From: Juglans regia
Taxonomy: Eukaryota; Streptophyta; Magnoliopsida; Fagales; Juglandaceae
Length of the DNA stretch: 64,000 nt
Direction of reading: 5' to 3'
NCBI RefSeq assembly: GCF_001411555.2
Contig: NC_049901.1
Location: 39,774,964 to 39,838,963, forward strand
The position numbers and the translations under genes were made by a program. Of the stretch, positions 23,005 through 34,800 are shown one piece after another; the stretch's first letter is position 1, and the number at the start of each line of letters is the position of its first letter. A model generated the notes under the pieces. That model was not told where the DNA came from and ran no database searches. It saw nothing but the letters and a program-made list of their open reading frames with translations.

Positions 23005-23310
23005 CCCAATTGCAAATAAGTGTCTGAATGCTCATTTTCCTCAGATGAGGTAGAAACAGCTTTTGAACCAGTTTGGGAAAACCTCCTCTTCTCAGGCTCG
23101 AATTCAAGGGAAACTGACTTGGAGATGCTTCTTCGTTTTTGCTCAAGTTGTTCATATTTAGGGACAATAAACATCAGCTCAGTAGATTTAAATCGTTCAC
23201 ATGGCTTTATGTAGAATAAATGGTTCTGATGTGTATGTATGCATAGTTGAATCAAGTTTAATTCTCACCTGATTGCGTAGGGCCTCATTCCCCAGCATAG
23301 CCTTTTGCTC
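23005..23310 (-). pseudogene. AGL15/AGL18-like MADS-box gene fragment (C-terminal exons)
   Basis: A 42-base exon (23310-23269), with AG before it and GT after it, encodes EQKAMLGNEALRNQ. That matches the end of the K-box region in AGL15-type MADS proteins, where a 42-base exon is standard. A following frame (about 23190-23005) encodes VSLEFEPEKRRFSQ, then SSEENEHSDTYLQLG, resembling the C-terminal SDTSLQLG motif of the AGL15/AGL18 clade, with a GT donor at 23004. I find no MADS domain, no other K-box exon in the 5 kb upstream, and no final exon. So it appears to be a fragment left by duplication or deletion. AGL15 and AGL18 act in embryo development and floral repression; this piece alone would not. 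Confidence 0.6.
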
Positions 23311-24058
23311 CTGAGGGCAACATAAACCCAAATCCAAGTGAATTCTAATGGAAAGCGAAGCATAATCCAAAAGAGCATGTTTTTGATTCCCACATTGATA
23401 TTTTCATTAGCCTCTATTTCCAAGGTAATGAAACTTCACTTCAAAAGAAAAGAGATGAAGATCTCTTTCCATTTCTAAGTTTTGGGGTGAATGAGACACT
23501 AAATTTTCAAAAGAAATAATTTTGATAGCATTAATTTTATTTTACAAGTTTCAAATTGTGGTAAATTATTGCCATCGAAAGTTCCAAATTTTCTTTCATG
23601 TAAATCAGATTGTGCCTAAATATGAGCCATCACTACAAGGGATCAGAGAATTATTTTAATCATGTGCTATATTTATTCACAACTGAATTCTTGAAATTAG
23701 GTCTCAAACACAAAGAGTGGCACAACCTCATATCACAAGATGTAAAGACTAAAAACCTTTCATAAACGGACACAAAACGTGAAAATAGAAGAATAAAAAA
23801 GACAAAACACCCAAAAAACAAACATTATACACGAAGGATGACAATTTTACTGTTCACCTCTATCTTTTTTTTTTTTTTTGCAACAGCAACAAAAATGGAA
23901 ATTATATGAAGCTAATATGCAATATTCTACATATTGCATAAGTTGATTTCACAGCTTCTAGCTACAGTATGGAAATAACCATTTCCAAGAAGGGATTATG
24001 ACCTAGTTATTGGACTGACACTTATCAAAAGTTATTCACTATATATATATATGAAAAA
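23311..24058. other. Spacer, nothing recognised
   Basis: AT-rich sequence upstream of the MADS fragment on its strand. No further MADS or K-box exon is visible. A 16-base poly-T run lies at 23864-23879. Confidence 0.4.
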
Positions 24059-24283
24059 TACTACTATGCCCACTTTATTTGACACCTCTATTTGACCGCT
24101 GGTCAATTTTTTTTTTTTACTTAGTGATTAAGGAAGTGATTTTGAATGTATTGATATATTTTTTTTATTTTTTAAATATATTTAAATATGTTAAAAAAAT
24201 TTGAGAAGAAAAAAGAAAAAAAAAAAAAAGTTTTTACGCTGGGCATATCGCCCAGCGGTCAAATTGGGGCGGCAGAGTAGCCG
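24059..24283. mobile_element. MITE with GACCGCTGG...CCCAGCGGT ends, copy 2
   Basis: This is the best-preserved copy of the family also seen at 4740 and 54966. The left part contains TTTGACCGCTGGTCAA, the right part GCCCAGCGGTCAAATTGGGG followed by CGGCAGAGTAGCC. The interior keeps ACTTAGTGATTAAGGAAGTGATTTTGAATGTATTGATATA. Confidence 0.65.
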
Positions 24284-24317
<34 letters not shown>

Positions 24318-24700
24318 TACTTATGGATCATAAAAAAAGGGGTAACAAGTCAGCTTTTTTGAGAATTTTAAAACACGTGAAGACAATAATTGATAAAAAC
24401 TAAAGCTTATGAGATATTTATCATCGAGAATAATCATATTATATCAGTTATTCATTTGTTCTATTATTACAGATAAATTAAATATACCATTGAATTGCTC
24501 AAAAACAAATAATTGGAACTAGAATTCCATGTTTTCCAAATAAGTATATATCATGATGGGATATTTATTTATTTATATATATATAATTAGAACTAATCTT
24601 GAATACAGAAATTAATTAACCGATCACACAAGCTCAAATCTTAGAGATGGCGCAGCAACATTAAAGGTGTAAACTTTCGGTTTTGCTAGTCCTCGTGAAG

Positions 24701-24703
<3 letters not shown>

Positions 24704-24757
<54 letters not shown>
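24704..24757. repeat. (AT)n microsatellite
   Basis: A run of about 54 bases of AT dinucleotides directly abuts the left end of the next hAT element. Confidence 0.9.
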
Positions 24758-24760
<3 letters not shown>

Positions 24761-25375
24761 TAGGGGTGAATAGAAACCGATGCAACCAGCCGCCACCAAC
24801 GGGAATTGACCGGCCGTGTTAGGAACCAGTCGCAACCTGTGGAGAATTGACTAGTATGTGGTGGAAATTTGAAACAACCGATATTTAGCAGTTTGGTCTC
24901 GTTTTAAAGCTGGATCTGATCGTTGAACCAGTCGATAAAATAATTTTTTTTTTAATATACCTTAATCAAAACGACGCCGTTCCACTTAAGTTGTATCATT
25001 TTACACCTATAAGTATACAAATATATTGGAAACGACGTAGTTTGGTATTAAACGGCGTCGTTTGATTCAAAACGTATAAAAAAAATGCCGTTCACTTAAA
25101 CTTAAGTGCAACGACGTAGTTTCAAGATGGGTCGTCTTATTCTCCATACCTTCTTCCTTGATTCACTCATCTACAATTCTCTCTCTCTCTCTCACACTCA
25201 CAGAAGCTCATCACTAGGGGAACCAAACACCGACCGAGAACCGCCGGAGTCGATACAACCGATTTTCCTCCTCTCTATCGACCAGTTACGGTCGATTGCT
25301 CCTCCATTTTTTCAGATATCGGTTGGCATCATTTTTGCCCAAAACTTACAACGAAGGCGTTGGTTTCCACCTCTA
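24761..25375. mobile_element. Non-autonomous hAT element with repeated ACGACG motifs
   Basis: The termini are TAGGGGTG (24761-24768) and CACCTCTA (to 25375). The flanking octamers ATATACAG and ATATATGG agree at six of eight positions, but the left one lies in a microsatellite, so the duplication is only suggestive. Between about 24968 and 25115 the motif AACGACGNNGTTT or its complement occurs four times. No transposase frame is present. Confidence 0.6.
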
Positions 25376-25383
25376 ATATATGG

Positions 25384-27414
25384 TATGTGTTAATGCTTAA
25401 ATTTGTACAACATGCGAGAACGGAAGATATAGTCATTTCCAATCTACAATGGTAGTTTAGGCGTCGATACGATGTTCGGATGCCCATCGGTGAAGAATAT
25501 AATAAACAAAGCGCATAAAATATAAATAGAGAGACACGCAGATTTACGTGACTTGTCGTAAAAACTTATGTCTATGAGTCATTTGAGGGCAAAATTTACT
25601 ATGTTGAGTGATTATACAGTCTCTTATGGCTTCACTTATATCTTAATACAATGAAGGAAATTGAAAATTCTAAAGGTTGAAGAAGATGGCATCTTCCTAA
25701 AGAGAGGATATTTTTTTCCTTTGTGCGCAACGGAATCTGTCGAGATCTATTTTCTTCATTGGAATAATTGAATCATACTTAACTTATGAAGTTATTTCTT
25801 TTTACGTGCTTGAGTCAACTTACCTTATTTTTTCTTGATTTTATTTATAGACTTGATTATTGGTTGTTGATTTTATATCAAAATTTTTTTGAGTAATTCT
25901 ATATACAACCGTAAAGTGCGTAAATGTTACGTAATCACTTTGAAAAAGAGTGAGATCCATTATAAAAAAATTATTATTTTTCATGTGTGTGGGTCTCATA
26001 TTTTATTCATTTTTTTCAAAACGATTACGCGACAGTTGCATAATTCACGATTTCAAATATATTTTCTCAAATTTTTTTATATCCACTCCCAACCGAAAAC
26101 AGTATCAAATAATAAATCTTTTAACAAAATGTGATTTACAATCTAATTACATCCATACATATAAAAAAATGTGGGTATGTGAAATTAATCAGCGAAGGAG
26201 TCGTTGAGATTTGGCAACTTGTAGAATTTGAGTTCATTGATGCACGTCTGCATGCAATGAATTGTTCTTTTATTGAGAGATAAAAGCTGTAAATTTGGTT
26301 GCTGAACGAAGTAACAAGGCTTCTGGATGGGGATGGTAAGAGTTGTTGTACTCACTTCTGACCATCTATAGATGAAATTCACGTTATTTGTTCATCTTCC
26401 CCTTTAACATAAAAAGGGGGAAAAGGGCAGAAAACGTGCGTCTCTTCCCATTCATTTCAACTTTCTTTCTTTCTTTCGTGACAAGGTGTAAAATAATACC
26501 TTTTTTCACAAATTCTAAACAAACCAGTTATTATGGTTAGCTTACTTTGTACTACGAGAAATGCTTCTCATTATTTCTACGTTACATACGTAATTTATTA
26601 TTTTTACTATTCTTTTTAAACATACGTGTTTAGACATTAATATGTGTGTGTTTATATATAAGGATAAAAATGATAAATCACATATTAATGTGTAGTGTAG
26701 AGAATAATAAATAAAATTTTTCTCGTAAATAAAAAAAGAATTGAACTATAAAATTGATAGCTTTTTCTTTCATAAATTACATAAAGGAGAAGCCGATCGA
26801 GCTAGGGCTTGTGTGCGCAATAAAATTGAGACTTGGTTTATATTTTAGAGACGATCCACTTTAAAATGTCAAGCTAGCTAACAGTTGTTATAAATGTATG
26901 TCAAGCAATCAACAAATTTGGTGGGCGTTATTAACAACATGCACTTGGAAGTTAATTTATTAGTATTTGTTTTATTTCTCACTAATCAAGTAATTAGAAA
27001 ACGAAGTCATGATCAGGGTTTTATCGATTAAATTGAAAAAATATCTTTATATTTTTAGTTTCTTGTAAAGATTTTAATATGTTTTATTTTATGTCTGTAG
27101 TACTGTATTAACCTCATCATATATATTATTGTCCATCACACTTGGCAGTTATTATTATTTTTACATAAAATATTTGTAAATAGAGAATTTATTCAAACTT
27201 TTTATAAAATTTAAGTCACGTACACCCTAACTACTCAACAAAAATTAACTATACAATTTAATTGAAAATAAATAAATAAATATTGACACTACAGCGTGTA
27301 AAATCATTTTAGGAAAATAATTTGTATAATATCAGGATATGTAAGTCTAGAGCACTTCATTTTTTTTAAAAAAAAAAGAATAAATGTGTACCCAAAGAGA
27401 AAAACTCTATTTTT
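25384..27414. other. Spacer with MITE debris
   Basis: No gene recognised. The block CACGCAGATTTACGTGACTTGTCGTAAAAACTTATG (about 25545-25580) resembles a motif common in decayed plant LTR elements (GATTTACGTGGTTCG), but nothing else of such an element is visible. A (CTTT)n run lies near 26461-26477. Confidence 0.4.
25891..26060. mobile_element. Short MITE, same family as the copy in the copia element at 44316
   Basis: It runs from GAGTAATTCTATATACAACCG to TTGCATAATTCACGA. The arms pair through GTAATCACTTTGAAAAAGAGTG and TTTTTTTCAAAACGATTACG. The middle GAGATCC...GGGTCTCAT is shared with the second copy. Confidence 0.6.
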
Positions 27415-27600
27415 ATGTCCGTTTGGATAGTGAAAGTGTTTTATTTTATTTCATCTCATCATTACAATTATTTCAATTTTTTACATAAAATATAATAAAA
27501 AATTAAACTTTTCTAAATCTTAAAATAATAATTATAATATTTTATTTAATTTTCATTTCAATTCATCTCATATCAACTTACAATCCAAACGACACTATAC
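27415..27600. mobile_element. AT-rich MITE, well-preserved copy
   Basis: It starts GTCCGTTTGGATAGTGAAAGTG and ends ACTTACAATCCAAACGACAC, so TTTGGAT and ATCCAAA face each other. The interior is the reverse complement of the 6090 copy (TTTCATCTCATCATTACAATTATTTCAATTTTTTACATAAAATATAATA). Confidence 0.65.
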
Positions 27601-27667
27601 TATCTCCATTATTATTATTCTTATTATTATTTTAAAAAAACATACTTTAAAACAATATCTAGTCTTA

Positions 27668-28235
27668 GAGCACTCTCATTGGAATAGCTAAATTAAAGTA
27701 CATTTTTGATGAATATAAGATGAATTTAACTTTTAGCTATTCCATTTATATAAATCTCCACATTGGAATAGCTATTTTTTCATTATATGACAATAAAATA
27801 ATATAAGATGAATTTAATTTTGACTATTCACATCAAATCTCTAAATTGAATTATCCATTTATTCATTATATAGTAATGAGTAATTAATAATTTTGAAAAT
27901 TTTTTAATTTTTTTAATTATGAATTTATTTTATTTTATCATATTTTACTATTTATAATATTATATATTAATTTGTAATTGTATTCTAATTATATTTTTTT
28001 AATTGTCATTTAAAATGGAGAGAGAAATAATTAATATTAAAAGGAGAGAGAAATAAATAATATAAAAAGGATTTGATGAATGAATAGTGTGTTCCAAATT
28101 TAGAAATTAGTTTTGATATTACTGTAGCTATATTCCAAATATTTGGAATATAGCTAATTCAATGTGAGCAATTTATCCACCTAATAGCTAAATTCTCATT
28201 GAATTTAGCTTTTAGCTAATCCAATGAGAATGCTC
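27668..28235. mobile_element. MITE with GAGCA(C/T)TCTCATTGG ends and TTA duplication
   Basis: The left terminus GAGCACTCTCATTGGAATAGCTAAA and right terminus TTTTAGCTAATCCAATGAGAATGCTC are inverted repeats. TTA flanks both sides (27665-27667 and 28236-28238), the 3-bp duplication type of PIF/Harbinger elements. The phrase GGAATAGCTA or its complement also recurs internally (27770 and 28150). It ends about 650 bases upstream of the ABCG32 start codon. Confidence 0.7.
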
Positions 28236-28238
28236 TTA

Positions 28239-28803
28239 ATATATTTATTTTTAAATACGCGAAGTAATTCACTCGTGACTAATAATACCATGCAAACGTG
28301 ACGAGATAGGGTGTAGGAGGCAAAAGTTTTCGCTTATTAAACAAGCACAGTTGCAAAATTTTGAAACTTTTTTTTTTGCCCTATGCTTCCCAACCGTTTC
28401 AATTCAAATGCGGCCGTAAATTCCTACCCACTCACGCATCCACGCCAATTTCTCTTCACGCGATCGTAATTATTTCTGAGAAGTCTTGGATCCTTGACCA
28501 GAGGACCCTTGTAAAACACGTGGCACTCTACAGTAGCGAGTACTTTTTTCGGTAAGCCGCGCGCGAGTATTCTTTTCGGGTAAACCCGCCCACTGTGTCT
28601 TTCCCGCGGCCATTAAATGAGGTTCTCTGTGGCAAACTGCATCACACCAACGTACAGAACACACCCGAGAGAGAGAGAGACAGAAATTATCAACGAACAC
28701 GAAGACCTTATTAGAGAAACCCCGCCATTAATGCATAGCTCAACTACTCATCTGAACCTTAGAAGTAGTGGTAGTAATTCACACTCTCGCCAAATTGCTA
28801 AAG

Positions 28804-28840
<37 letters not shown>

Positions 28841-28890
28841 TTTATCTCTTGGATAGAAAAGATCTAAGGTTTTGTTAGATCTTGATCTGG
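28239..28890 (+). promoter_or_regulatory. Upstream region and 5' leader of the ABCG32-like gene
   Basis: The sequence becomes GC-richer than the spacer and contains a GA run (28669-28681) and an uninterrupted (CT)n tract of about 32 bases (28806-28838), 52 bases before the ATG. Pyrimidine-rich CT tracts are common in plant 5' leaders. The start of transcription and a TATA box could not be fixed. Confidence 0.45.
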
Positions 28891-31800
28891 ATGTGGAACT
28901 CTGCGGAGAATGCGTTTTCCGGGACGTTTTCGCTTAGGGAGGAGGGAGAGGATATGGAGGCGCTACGGTGGGCCGCGCTGGAGAGGCTGCCCACCTACGC
29001 TCGCGTACGGAGAGGGATCTTTAGGAACGTTGTTGGAGATACCAGGGAGATCGAGGTGACCGAACTCCGGGCTCAGGAGCAGAAGCTTGTGCTGGACCGG
29101 CTAGTCAGCTCGGTCGATGACGACCCGGAACTTTTCTTCGATAGGATGAGGCGCCGATTTGATGCGTAATACTCTGTCTGCTTGAAGTTCTTGGTTGAGG
29201 ATGAATTTTCTTTGGTTCAACTTAGTTACTGAGGATTTAAAAAAAAAAAAAAAACTTAGTTGCTGAGACGTAGGAAAACTGAGGCGAATAAATTTTGAAG
29301 TTGTTAGTTACGTTAGAGTTTTTACTCAACTTACCTTGATTTAACAATTTGGGAGGGTTTTGCTCAGTTAACTTTGTCGCGTTTTGAAAACTGAATCAGA
29401 AGAGACACACAAAATAAAAAAAAATGTGAAATTTCATTTTCTCCTTCTCTCAACAACGAACAGTGGATTGAAATTCAATGCATGGCTATTCTCTTATTTG
29501 ATTTTTTTTTCCTCTCTGTCTAGTTTTCTTGCAAGAAAAAGTTGTAGGCAAGGGTTATAAGTTCCTTCGAACCTACTGGACATACAGCAAATTTTACCAT
29601 TAAAAGTATCTCGCATATGATCTGGATTATTTCGCCTTTATCGTTTCTCAATTGTGATCCCATTCCCCGTGTGCATTGTCCTGGAATTTCGATTGATTTT
29701 TTTCTCTACTTCGCCGATGACTTTGTTGATGTGCCATTGGCTTTCCTATTGTTAGGGTATATTATCTTCGATTGACTCCAGGAAGTTATTCCTCTCTCTA
29801 TTTTCTTCACGTATAGATTATTTTACTAGCTGAATCCTTTGATTGGACACCTACTGTGGTTAACTGCTTCTTTGTTAAATTTCTTTTACAAATGTGGATT
29901 TACAGAGTAAATTTAAAGTTTCCGAAGATTGAGGTTCGATTCCAGAATTTGACAGTTGAATCTTTCGTCCATGTTGGAAGCAGAGCACTGCCGACAATTC
30001 CCAATTTTGTTTTCAACATGTGTGAGGTTGAGTTTTCTTAATTAGTAACCATTTTAAAAGGACCCAAGTTCATGCTACGGTTATTGTTTCATCTCATGGT
30101 TCTGATTGTCTTTTAAATTTCTCTTTATTCTAAATATCATTTAGGAACTTTTAAGGCAGTTGCGGATAGACAGAAGAAAGAGAAGCAAGTTGACAATTCT
30201 AGACGATATTAGTGGGATTATTAGACCTTCACGGTGAATTTCGATCTCGATCAGAACCCAGTTGTTCAATGTCCGTTCAAGTGTGTGTTTAATAAGCAGT
30301 TGCGTTATCTTGTAGATTGACATTGCTATTGGGTCCTCCAAGCTCTGGAAAGACAACTCTACTGTTGGCTCTTGCTGGTCGCCTTGGAACTCATTTGAAG
30401 GTAACGAAATATGTTCATGCACTACCCTGAAGATTGGTAATCACGCGGTTTGGTAATAATGTGATATTTACTGTAATTTTTCATGTCATTTCTGGGATAC
30501 TGCAGGAATGAGCTTGTAGGTTTCTCAGGGTCAAGCTCTAATTTGATAGCGATAAGCTGTCATTTTTACATATTTTCAACCTCTATTTTTATGCATTTTG
30601 AGCTAATTTAAGTGATCACAATAAATTGCTCTGCTGAATATATTACAAAGACTTGCTACTAATTTCCTGTTGGATTCATCATTTGCTACTTGCCACTGAT
30701 ACTTTGATCCCTGCTGAAGATGTCAGGCAGAATCACTTACAATGGACATAACCTGAACGAATTTGTTCCTCAGAGGACATCTGCTTATGTGAGCCAACAG
30801 GATTGGCATGTTGCAGAAATGACTGTAAAGGAAACTCTTGAACTTGCAGGTCGCTGTCAAGGGGTTGGATTTAAGTATGGTAAGCATTAATTTTCTTGGG
30901 TATGTGTATGATGATGCTTTTAGATACTGACATAATGAATACTTCTGCTCAGACATGCTAGTGGAACTTGCAAGAAGGGAAAAGCTTGCTGGGATAAAAC
31001 CTGATGAAGATCTTGATATATTCATGAAGGTACTGCACTTGTTAGGTGTGGGTCTGTTTAGCATTTTTTTTAATATATTTTTTGGCTCGATAGTTTATTA
31101 CTGATAAGAATTGTTATAATTTCTTCCTTTAGTCATTAGCTCTGGGGGGAAAGGACACAAGCCTTGTTGTGGAGTACATCATGAAGGTATCATCTCAATT
31201 CTGGTTTCTGCAGGGTGGATATAACTGATTATATCGCTACATTAAAATTTATAAACATAATTAATATTATTTTAATTTCATGAATGACTAATTATGCACC
31301 TTCTTTTAGAACCTTGGATGCTAGTTCTTTGCCATTCTCCAACTATGTATACTTGAATGGTATTTTAACCATATTGTGGGTGTGAAGTTATATAAGATGC
31401 AGAATACCCATTTACAGAATTTTGGTTTTTGACTCGTGCAGGCAAAGTTTGTTTATTAATATTGCTAAATTAATACTTCCGTCTTTTGTATGGTGTTTAA
31501 AATTAATAAGCAGTCCACCTACATGGTCATGTATGCTCCTATCACGGTTCCACCACCTTTTATCTTTTTCCTTCTTGTTTATGCACCAAAATGGTAGAAC
31601 ATTTATAATCTAAGTTCATTTTGATCTAGACAAATGCCACCTTTTTCATCAATATAGAGCTAGCTAGCTAGGTTTCTCTGTGCTAGCACAAGGCAGTCCT
31701 GTTCACGCGTCATGGGTAGAGCATAGTATTCCAGGCTGTTAAACAGACCCTGAATTGTCCACCAGTTTTTTCTTTTACCTTTTTCCCGTTTCTTTTTAGA

Positions 31801-34800
31801 GTTCTCAGGAAATCATTCCCTTTTGAGCTCTTCAATTGGAGTTGACACCAAAAATTATGTCGTAACCCTCAGCCACTGGTTTATTAATTTCAAGTGATTT
31901 GAGTTGTTTTAGATGCATCAGGGGCCACCGTTTTCGCCCACAGCTTGAAAAAATTGGTCAAAACCAGTTAAAACTTTTAAAATGACCTGTTCTATGTCAA
32001 ATTTGTCTCTTGAATTGGGAGGTGTTGTTTTTTAGTGTGCTATATCATCTTCCACTAAATAAGTGGATCCAAGAAGTGAGATATCTATTTGAAATAAGGT
32101 GAAGTGTGAATTTAAAGTTCGAAGTTGAGAACTTTGTTACGATATTTTATTAAATCAGTATTTATTCCAAAAGCTTAAATAGATAAGAATGTTATTTTAA
32201 TCAGATAATCTCTCTTCTGCACGAGTGAACAGATTGATCCCTTTGGAAAGAGGCCATGAAATGACATCAGGTCAAATGTGTTGAAGTTGTCATGTAGATT
32301 GGCTTATGTGTTCTAAGCTTTGAGAACTGTTTCTTTTTAATCTTTTTTTAATAAGAAAAGAGTTTACAGTTTATATAGTAATTAAAGATTTAGAAAAAAT
32401 GGGATAGGAAGTTGTTGCTGAATCTGTCTTCTTCAACTTATCACTAATATGTTATGACAAAGATTTTAGGGTTGGACATCTGTGCTGACACATTGGTGGG
32501 AGATGAAATGCTCAAGGGTATTTCTGGGGGACAAAAGAAGCGGCTTACAACAGGTCTTTACCATGTATTTTTCTGCTAATGGTGTACTAGTCAATGGAGT
32601 GTTGATTTATGCTTATTGGGCAGATATATGATTTCCAGGTGAATTACTGGTTGGTCCAGCAAGAGTGCTATACATGGATGAAATATCAACTGGGCTTGAT
32701 AGTTCTACTACCTATCAGATCATCAAATATCTGAAGCATTCAACTTGTGCACTTGATGCCACCACTGTAATTTCTCTGCTTCAACCAGCTCCTGAGACAT
32801 ACGAGTTGTTTGATGATGTCATACTTTTATGTGAGGGCCAGATTGTATACCAAGGACCTCGTGATGCTGCTCTTGAGTTCTTCGCATTTATGGGATTTGG
32901 TTGCCCAGAGCGAAAGAATGTGGCAGACTTCTTGCAAGAAGTAAGTAGCGGAGAACTTTAGATTACTTTCAGCTCTATTATTGTGGTATCTTTGTTCAGA
33001 TTTTTATTTACAGGTTACGTCGGAGAAAGACCAAGAGCAGTATTGGTCTGTTCTGGACCGCCCTCACCGATACATACCTGCAGGAAAGTTTGCTGAAGCT
33101 TTTCGCTCATATCGTGCTGGGAAGAATTTGTCTGATGTACTGCATGTTCCTTTTGATAAACGCTACAATCATCCAGCAGCCTTGGCAACATATCGCTATG
33201 GTGTAAAGAGGCGTGAACTTCTCAAGACCAGCTTTTACTGGCAGAGGCTACTCATGAAACGAAATTCATTTATTTATGTCTTCAAATTCATTCAGGTAGT
33301 TATTAACTATTACCACATCTCAATTCATATTTTAGGATTCTGCCATTTTTTGGTTGTTTATGATATGTCAACAAGAGTTACATTAACTTCTATGTCAGCA
33401 AAGCAGGTTATAGAATTTTATTTTCCAGACCATTTTGTTTTTAGTTGTGAATTTTCTGAAAAAAGCAATTATTCATGACATAAAGAGTGCTGATTTGCAA
33501 GTACTATTTACTGTCTTCCAGCTTTTTTTTGTTGCTTTGATCACAATGAGTGTCTTTTTCCGGACAACGATGCACCATAATACGATTGACGATGGAGGCT
33601 TATATCTTGGGTCACTGTACTTTTCCATGGTTATCATTCTCTTTAATGGGTTTACTGAGGTGTCAATGTTGGTGGCCAAGCTTCCAGTGCTTTACAAGCA
33701 TAGAGACTTGCACTTCTATCCAAGTTGGGTGTATACTCTTCCTTCTTGGATCTTAAGTATTCCAACCTCGCTCATAGAGTCTGGCTTCTGGGTGGCTGTC
33801 ACATACTATGTGATTGGATATGATCCTTCAATTATTAGGCAAGTGTTATGCTTTCATGAAGTTCAAAAATGTATTATAACTGTTGATTGGGGTGCATTGC
33901 TATATTAACTCTTGATGTGCAGGTTTTTTCGACAGTTCTTGTTATACTTCTCTCTGCACCAAATGTCAATAGCTCTCTTCCGTCTCATGGGTTCCTTGGG
34001 CCGGAACATGATAGTTGCCAACACCTTTGGATCATTTGCTATGCTGGTTGTCATGGCTCTTGGAGGGTTTATCATTTCTAGAGGTCAAACAAAAATTCTT
34101 TCAATGTTTACTTGTTGTCTTTCATTTCTTATGCATATTCATTTTCTTGTTACATTGTGACAGATGATATACCAAAATGGTGGATCTGGGGATTCTGGAT
34201 TTCTCCTTTGATGTATGCTCAAAATGCAGCTTCTGATAATGAATTCCTTGGACATTCTTGGGATAAGGTAATGCCAGAATATCATCTGTTCCATTTCACG
34301 TGATAGCTTCGGCATTTGCTGGTGTTTAGTTACCAAAAGGAGAGGGAAAAAAAAAACAGCATTGGCATTTTGCTAGTCTGATGACATTATGCAGAGAAAG
34401 TTGAAAGGAATATGAACATGAAATTGTATTCATGAAGACTTGAGATGTAATGCCCCGTGATTTGAGTGGGGGAGCTTTTAGTACCTTACTAAGGGTCCAT
34501 TTGGCAACACAACTGTTCTCAAGTATTTTCAGATATTTCCTTTCCAAACATCACTCAAACACAACACTTTTCAATTTCAAATCTTTAACTTTTTCATCTA
34601 ATCAATTACCTAATCATTACAACTTTTCCAAACTCCCAAACAAAACACAAAAAACAATACTACTTATTCAAATTTCAAACAGATTTTTAATTTTATAATA
34701 TTTTTATTCAATTTTTTCTCTTTTATCTCCCAAAACCTAATAAAACATCTTAACTCAAACCATTTCACTACTATTCACAAATATTCTGAGATATTCTAAG

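Noticed and set aside
24704..24757. CRISPR-like regular repeats
   Set aside because: These are AT dinucleotide microsatellites in a plant genome; no array of repeats with unique spacers exists in the window.
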